Shown in pieces: positions 31,263 through 34,714 of a DNA stretch of 34,714 bases. The translations under genes were made by a program, and so were the position numbers. Source of the stretch: JABEVB01 sp049965775 (GTDB taxonomy: Bacteria; Planctomycetota; Phycisphaerae; WQYP01); the NCBI GenBank assembly GCA_049965775.1, contig JBMFVX010000016.1:1-34714 (forward strand), read 5' to 3'. Within the stretch, counting starts at the first letter, position 1. Every line of letters begins with the position of its first letter. The notes below the pieces were generated by a model. The model was not told the origin of the DNA and searched no databases. It worked only from the letters and a program-made list of their open reading frames with translations.

Positions 31263-34200
31263 ATTTGTCCAGTATCTTTATTCGCCGGCCAATTGCCACA
31301 ACACTGCTGATGGCTACGCTGCTCATCTTCGGAATTATGGCTTATACCAAGCTGCCGGTCAGCGATTTACCCGATGTTGGCCGTCCGACAATTGTTGTCA
31401 GTGCCGCGTTGCCAGGAGCAAATCCTTATACCATGGCGTCGTCGGTTGCCACGCCACTGGAAAAGCAATTTACTCAGATTGCCGGCCTGCAGGCTATGAC
31501 AAGCCAAAGCTCACTTGGCACTACTTCCATTACGCTTACCTTCGCGCTTAGCCGCAACATTAATAACTGCGCTTTGGATGTACAAGCGGCCATATCTCGT
31601 GCCGGCGGCCAATTGCCGCATAACATGCCGAACCCACCTACCTACCGCAAGGTCAATCCGGCAGATCAAGCGATCCTTCTACTGGTGCTGCAATCCAAAA
31701 CGCTGCCCATGTATACCGTTGACGATTACGCGGAAAATCTCCTCGGCGATGCCATCTCGGAGGTCAACGGGGTGGCGGCCGTTAACGTTTTTGGCGCTCA
31801 AACTTTTGCGGTACGGATTCAGGTAAACCCCAAGGCGTTGGCCGCCCGCGGCATCGGCATAGACCAGCTCATGCAGACCATTCAAAACGCCAATGTTAAT
31901 CAGCCAACCGGGGTGCTGTGGGGCGACCAGAGAGCTTACCAAATATATTCTCAGGGCCAGTTGACGACGGCGGCTGCGTACCGCCCTCTGATCGTGCAGC
32001 GCAACGCCGCCACCGGCGCAGTGGTGCGACTGGACCAGGTCGCACGGGTGTTCAATGGCGTTGTTAACGATAAACAAGAGGCGTGGTATTACGCCGGCGG
32101 CAAATTCAGCCGCGCCGTTATTCTGGCTATTCAAAAGCAGCCCGATGCCAACACTATTGCTATTGTAGATGACATTGAGAAGTTGCTGCCAAAACTGCAA
32201 GCCAGCCTTCCGCCATCACTGCAACTTCGCACCATGTACGATAAGTCGGTGGATATTCGTCAGGGCGTTTCGGATGTAAAGCTTACTCTGGGGCTGGCCC
32301 TCATGCTTGTAACCCTTGTCATCTTCGCCTTCTTAAAAAATATACGGGCCACAGTTATTCCTGTGATCGCCATGCCATTGGCTATCATCGGAACTTTTGG
32401 CGTCATGTACGAACTGCATTACACCATTGACTATTTCTCTCTGCTGGCAATGACCCTGGCTGTTGGCTTTATTGTGGACGATGCGGTCGTCATGCTGGAA
32501 AACTGCCATAGGCATATCGAGATGGGCGAGGCACCGATGGAGGCCGCCTATCATGCGTCCCAAGAAATAAGCTTTACTATCTTGTCCATGACCATGTCAC
32601 TCGTAGCCGTTTTTATTCCTATCATTTTTTTACAGGGCATCATCGGTCGCTTGCTTAATGAGTTCGCAATTACGCTGGCCACGGCCATTCTCTTCTCCGG
32701 TCTGATCTCGCTGACGCTCACACCCATGCTCTGCAGCCGCCTGCTGAAAGACACTCACAATCAAAAACATAATTTCCTTTATCGCGCTATGGATGGCTTG
32801 TTTGAATGGTCTCACCAGATATATCTTTGGCTATTGCGACTGGCTCTTAAAGCCCGGTTTCTTATGCTGCTGCTCTCGGCAGCGGCGCTGTATCTGACAA
32901 TTCATCTGTTGATCATCATCCCAAAAGGCTTTATTCCCGCCGGCGACAGCGGACATATTTTGGTAGCCACCCAGGCTGCTGAAGGTGTGTCATACCAGAA
33001 CCTGGTGCGAAGCCAACTCGCACTTGGCAAGATGGTCGGCAACGACCCAAACGTGGCAAATTTCATGTCTATCATCGGCGGCGGCCCTTTCGGCCTGAGC
33101 AACGGCGGCGACATGTTCTTTCATCTTAAACCGGTTGGCGAAAGGCCTCTCACCACCGATCAGTTAATGGTGAAACTCCGCAAGGAGTTCTCCCGTGTTG
33201 TCGGCATTAAATCATTCCTGCAAAATATCCCACCCATTAATGTCAATGGGCAGCTTACCAAGGCGCAATACCAGTTTACCCTGCTTTCTCCAGACACAAC
33301 CGCCCTATTTAAGTACGCGCCCATTTTAACCGACAGGCTGCGTAAGTTGCCGGGCTTGGAGGATGTCAACAATGACCTGCTTATTAACGCTCCGCAGATT
33401 AATGTAGTCCCCGATGACAATCGCGCGGAACTGCTGGGCGTAAGCCATGCCGCCATTGAAGACGCTCTCGGTTTGGCTTACGGGCAGGAGCAGATTTCCA
33501 CCATTTACGATCCGCAGGCGCAGTACGAAGTGATTATGGAGGTACAGCCAGCGTACCAGAGAAATCCAAGCGACCTATCCCTGCTGTATGTGACATCCGA
33601 TACCGGCAAACTGATACCGCTTAACGCTGTTACACGCGTCACCAAGAGCCGCGGGCCGCTTATTATCAATCAGACAGGCATTTTGCCATCTGTTACAATT
33701 TCGTTTAACGTCGGTTCGAATTACTCATTAAGCAGCGCTGTTTCCGAAATACAAACCACAGCCAAAGCTGTTTTACCTCCGCAGATCATCACGGACTTTC
33801 AGGGCGCGGCACAGATGTTTAAAGACGCGATCATCAACATGGGTGAATTGCTGATAATCGCCGTTGTGGTCATTTATATTGTATTGGGCATCTTGTACGA
33901 AAGCTTTATTCATCCGGTCACTATTCTTACCGCGCTGCCCTTTGCGGGCCTCGGTGCGCTGGTGGCTCTGATAACGTGCCACGACAGTCTTGATCTCTAC
34001 GCTTTTGTAGGCGTCATTATGCTGATTGGTCTCGTGAAAAAGAATGGTATCATGATGGTTGACTTTGCGATTGTTGAGCGGGCGAAAGGCACCGCGCCGG
34101 TCGAAGCTATTTATAAAGCCTGCAGCGTGCGATTCCGTCCGATCATGATGACGACCATGGCCGCCCTGCTGGGCACGCTGCCCATTGCGCTGGGAACGGG

Positions 34201-34363
34201 AGCCGACGCCGACACCCGTCGCCCGCTGGGCATAGCCGTGGTGGGCGGGTTGCTTTTTTCACAGTTCCTTACGCTGCTGGTAACACCTGTCTTTTATGTT
34301 TATTTTGAAGAGTTTCAAACGTGGCTGGCGCGGCGAAAAAATCGCGTCGGAGCAGACTCCTAA
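31259..34363 (+). CDS. RND multidrug efflux transporter, MdtB/MdtC-like
   Basis: This is a 1034-residue inner-membrane proton-driven pump of the hydrophobe/amphiphile efflux class, the usual length for AcrB/MdtB. The N-terminus (FIRRPIATTLLMATLLIFGI) and KVNPADQAILLL resemble MdtB/MdtC. The proton relay is present: D407/D408 in FIVDDAVVMLEN and a lysine at 927/928 in VGLVKKNGIMMVDFA. Two large periplasmic loops and 12 membrane spans are in the expected order. It is translationally coupled to the adaptor gene. No outer-membrane channel gene and no regulator are in the window, so it must use a TolC-like partner encoded elsewhere. Confidence 0.97.
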   Translation: MNLSSIFIRRPIATTLLMATLLIFGIMAYTKLPVSDLPDVGRPTIVVSAALPGANPYTMASSVATPLEKQFTQIAGLQAMTSQSSLGTTSITLTFALSRNINNCALDVQAAISRAGGQLPHNMPNPPTYRKVNPADQAILLLVLQSKTLPMYTVDDYAENLLGDAISEVNGVAAVNVFGAQTFAVRIQVNPKALAARGIGIDQLMQTIQNANVNQPTGVLWGDQRAYQIYSQGQLTTAAAYRPLIVQRNAATGAVVRLDQVARVFNGVVNDKQEAWYYAGGKFSRAVILAIQKQPDANTIAIVDDIEKLLPKLQASLPPSLQLRTMYDKSVDIRQGVSDVKLTLGLALMLVTLVIFAFLKNIRATVIPVIAMPLAIIGTFGVMYELHYTIDYFSLLAMTLAVGFIVDDAVVMLENCHRHIEMGEAPMEAAYHASQEISFTILSMTMSLVAVFIPIIFLQGIIGRLLNEFAITLATAILFSGLISLTLTPMLCSRLLKDTHNQKHNFLYRAMDGLFEWSHQIYLWLLRLALKARFLMLLLSAAALYLTIHLLIIIPKGFIPAGDSGHILVATQAAEGVSYQNLVRSQLALGKMVGNDPNVANFMSIIGGGPFGLSNGGDMFFHLKPVGERPLTTDQLMVKLRKEFSRVVGIKSFLQNIPPINVNGQLTKAQYQFTLLSPDTTALFKYAPILTDRLRKLPGLEDVNNDLLINAPQINVVPDDNRAELLGVSHAAIEDALGLAYGQEQISTIYDPQAQYEVIMEVQPAYQRNPSDLSLLYVTSDTGKLIPLNAVTRVTKSRGPLIINQTGILPSVTISFNVGSNYSLSSAVSEIQTTAKAVLPPQIITDFQGAAQMFKDAIINMGELLIIAVVVIYIVLGILYESFIHPVTILTALPFAGLGALVALITCHDSLDLYAFVGVIMLIGLVKKNGIMMVDFAIVERAKGTAPVEAIYKACSVRFRPIMMTTMAALLGTLPIALGTGADADTRRPLGIAVVGGLLFSQFLTLLVTPVFYVYFEEFQTWLARRKNRVGADS

Positions 34364-34693
34364 ACTACGGCCATGGCCGCACCGTCGAAACAGCCGCCGA
34401 ACCATCGGCAAAGCCGCGGCCTTGCCGAATACGATTTAAGCACTGCCTGCCGCGGGTTGGGTAATTCGACTGCCATTGCCGCGAGCTATCATGCCATGAG
34501 AACCGATAGCGACGGGGCCTTTAGATGGGCGTTTGGTGGGCCTGAACGCGATCCGTGCAGCGCGCTGCAAAAACGATGCAGTTTAGTGCTGCGAATAGCC
34601 GCAATGAGCCGAAGAACAAAAATGCCGATGTGCAAAGACCTCTTATTTTGCAGGGGTTTGTGAGTATCTGCGAGAGTACGCAAGACGGGGAAC
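34364..34693. other. Gene-poor region between the RND pump and a tRNA
   Basis: These 330 bp contain no gene that I can support. A 96-codon open frame at 34373-34663 and one on the other strand (34489-34683) lack ribosome sites and recognisable protein character. The perfect palindrome CGGCCATGGCCG (34368-34379) lies right after the pump stop. No clear terminator is visible on either strand. Confidence 0.45.
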
Positions 34694-34714
34694 TGGGCGC
34701 GGCAGGATTCGAAC
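34694..34714 (-). tRNA. tRNA, 3' end only (truncated by window edge)
   Basis: Read on the minus strand, the last 21 bases give the T-loop TTCGAAT preceded by G, the T-stem 3' side CCTGC, the acceptor 3' strand CGCGCCC and discriminator A. CCA is not encoded (GTT follows). The anticodon lies outside the window, so the isotype cannot be named; the 5' acceptor strand should read GGGCGCG. Confidence 0.8.

Noticed and set aside
34373..34663. A 96-codon open frame after the RND pump.
   Set aside because: No ribosome site, no recognisable motif and irregular composition; it looks like chance.

Overview
The window is bacterial chromosomal DNA of roughly 50-55% GC, with densely packed genes on both strands and no phage, IS or CRISPR signal. 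My best guess is a Planctomycetota member (Phycisphaerae-like). The reasons are the two-domain PTPS protein, the atypical dehydratase-like protein, the small single-membrane-span proteins, the Sel1-repeat proteins and the large vWA/amidotransferase-like membrane protein. This is inference from gene style; there is no rRNA in the window. The form of biotin synthase hints at an anaerobic or microaerobic lifestyle.

Layout. 1-2560 (minus): a membrane vWA protein. 2668-3631: a RidA-like protein and thioredoxin. 3777-7244: three small membrane-anchored proteins, then biotin synthase and a ketoacyl synthase in one run. 7429-10404: glutamine-dependent NAD synthetase and a PfkB-type sugar kinase. 10427-14203 (minus): a NuoL-like/NuoM-like pair that has lost most proton-path residues. 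14422-18290: an L-arabinose operon (FucI/AraA-superfamily isomerase, ribulokinase AraB, ribulose-phosphate 4-epimerase AraD). 18454-20766 (minus): Sel1 protein, lipoprotein and nucleotide-sugar epimerase. 21086-22792: a PAS/GAF/pseudo-kinase/receiver protein. 22797-23618 (minus): a short-chain dehydrogenase. 23889-24914: GAPDH with a textbook terminator. 25057-26790: a FabZ-like hot-dog protein and a membrane PIN-TRAM protein. 26822-27574 (minus): a second short-chain dehydrogenase. 27677-28891: a zinc-ribbon/Sel1 protein. 28913-29719 (minus): a tandem PTPS/QueD protein. 29961-34363: an RND efflux adaptor and pump. 34694-34714 (minus): the 3' end of a tRNA cut by the window edge.

How the genes work together. 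The clearest pathway is L-arabinose to D-xylulose 5-phosphate, with a strong promoter and a GC-rich palindrome at the expected transcript start. BioB and the ketoacyl synthase are probably co-transcribed and may share a role in biotin precursor supply. The RND adaptor and pump overlap by 4 bp and form one efflux unit, but no outer-membrane channel is present. Much of the rest is housekeeping.

Most worth a second look: the NuoL/NuoM-like pair stripped of its ionisable proton-path residues; the BioB lacking the E. coli-type [2Fe-2S] ligands; a perfect 17-bp inverted repeat inside araB; the regulatory palindromes at the ara and nuoL-like starts; and a sensor protein whose phospho-acceptor histidine is replaced by glycine and which lacks an ATPase domain.
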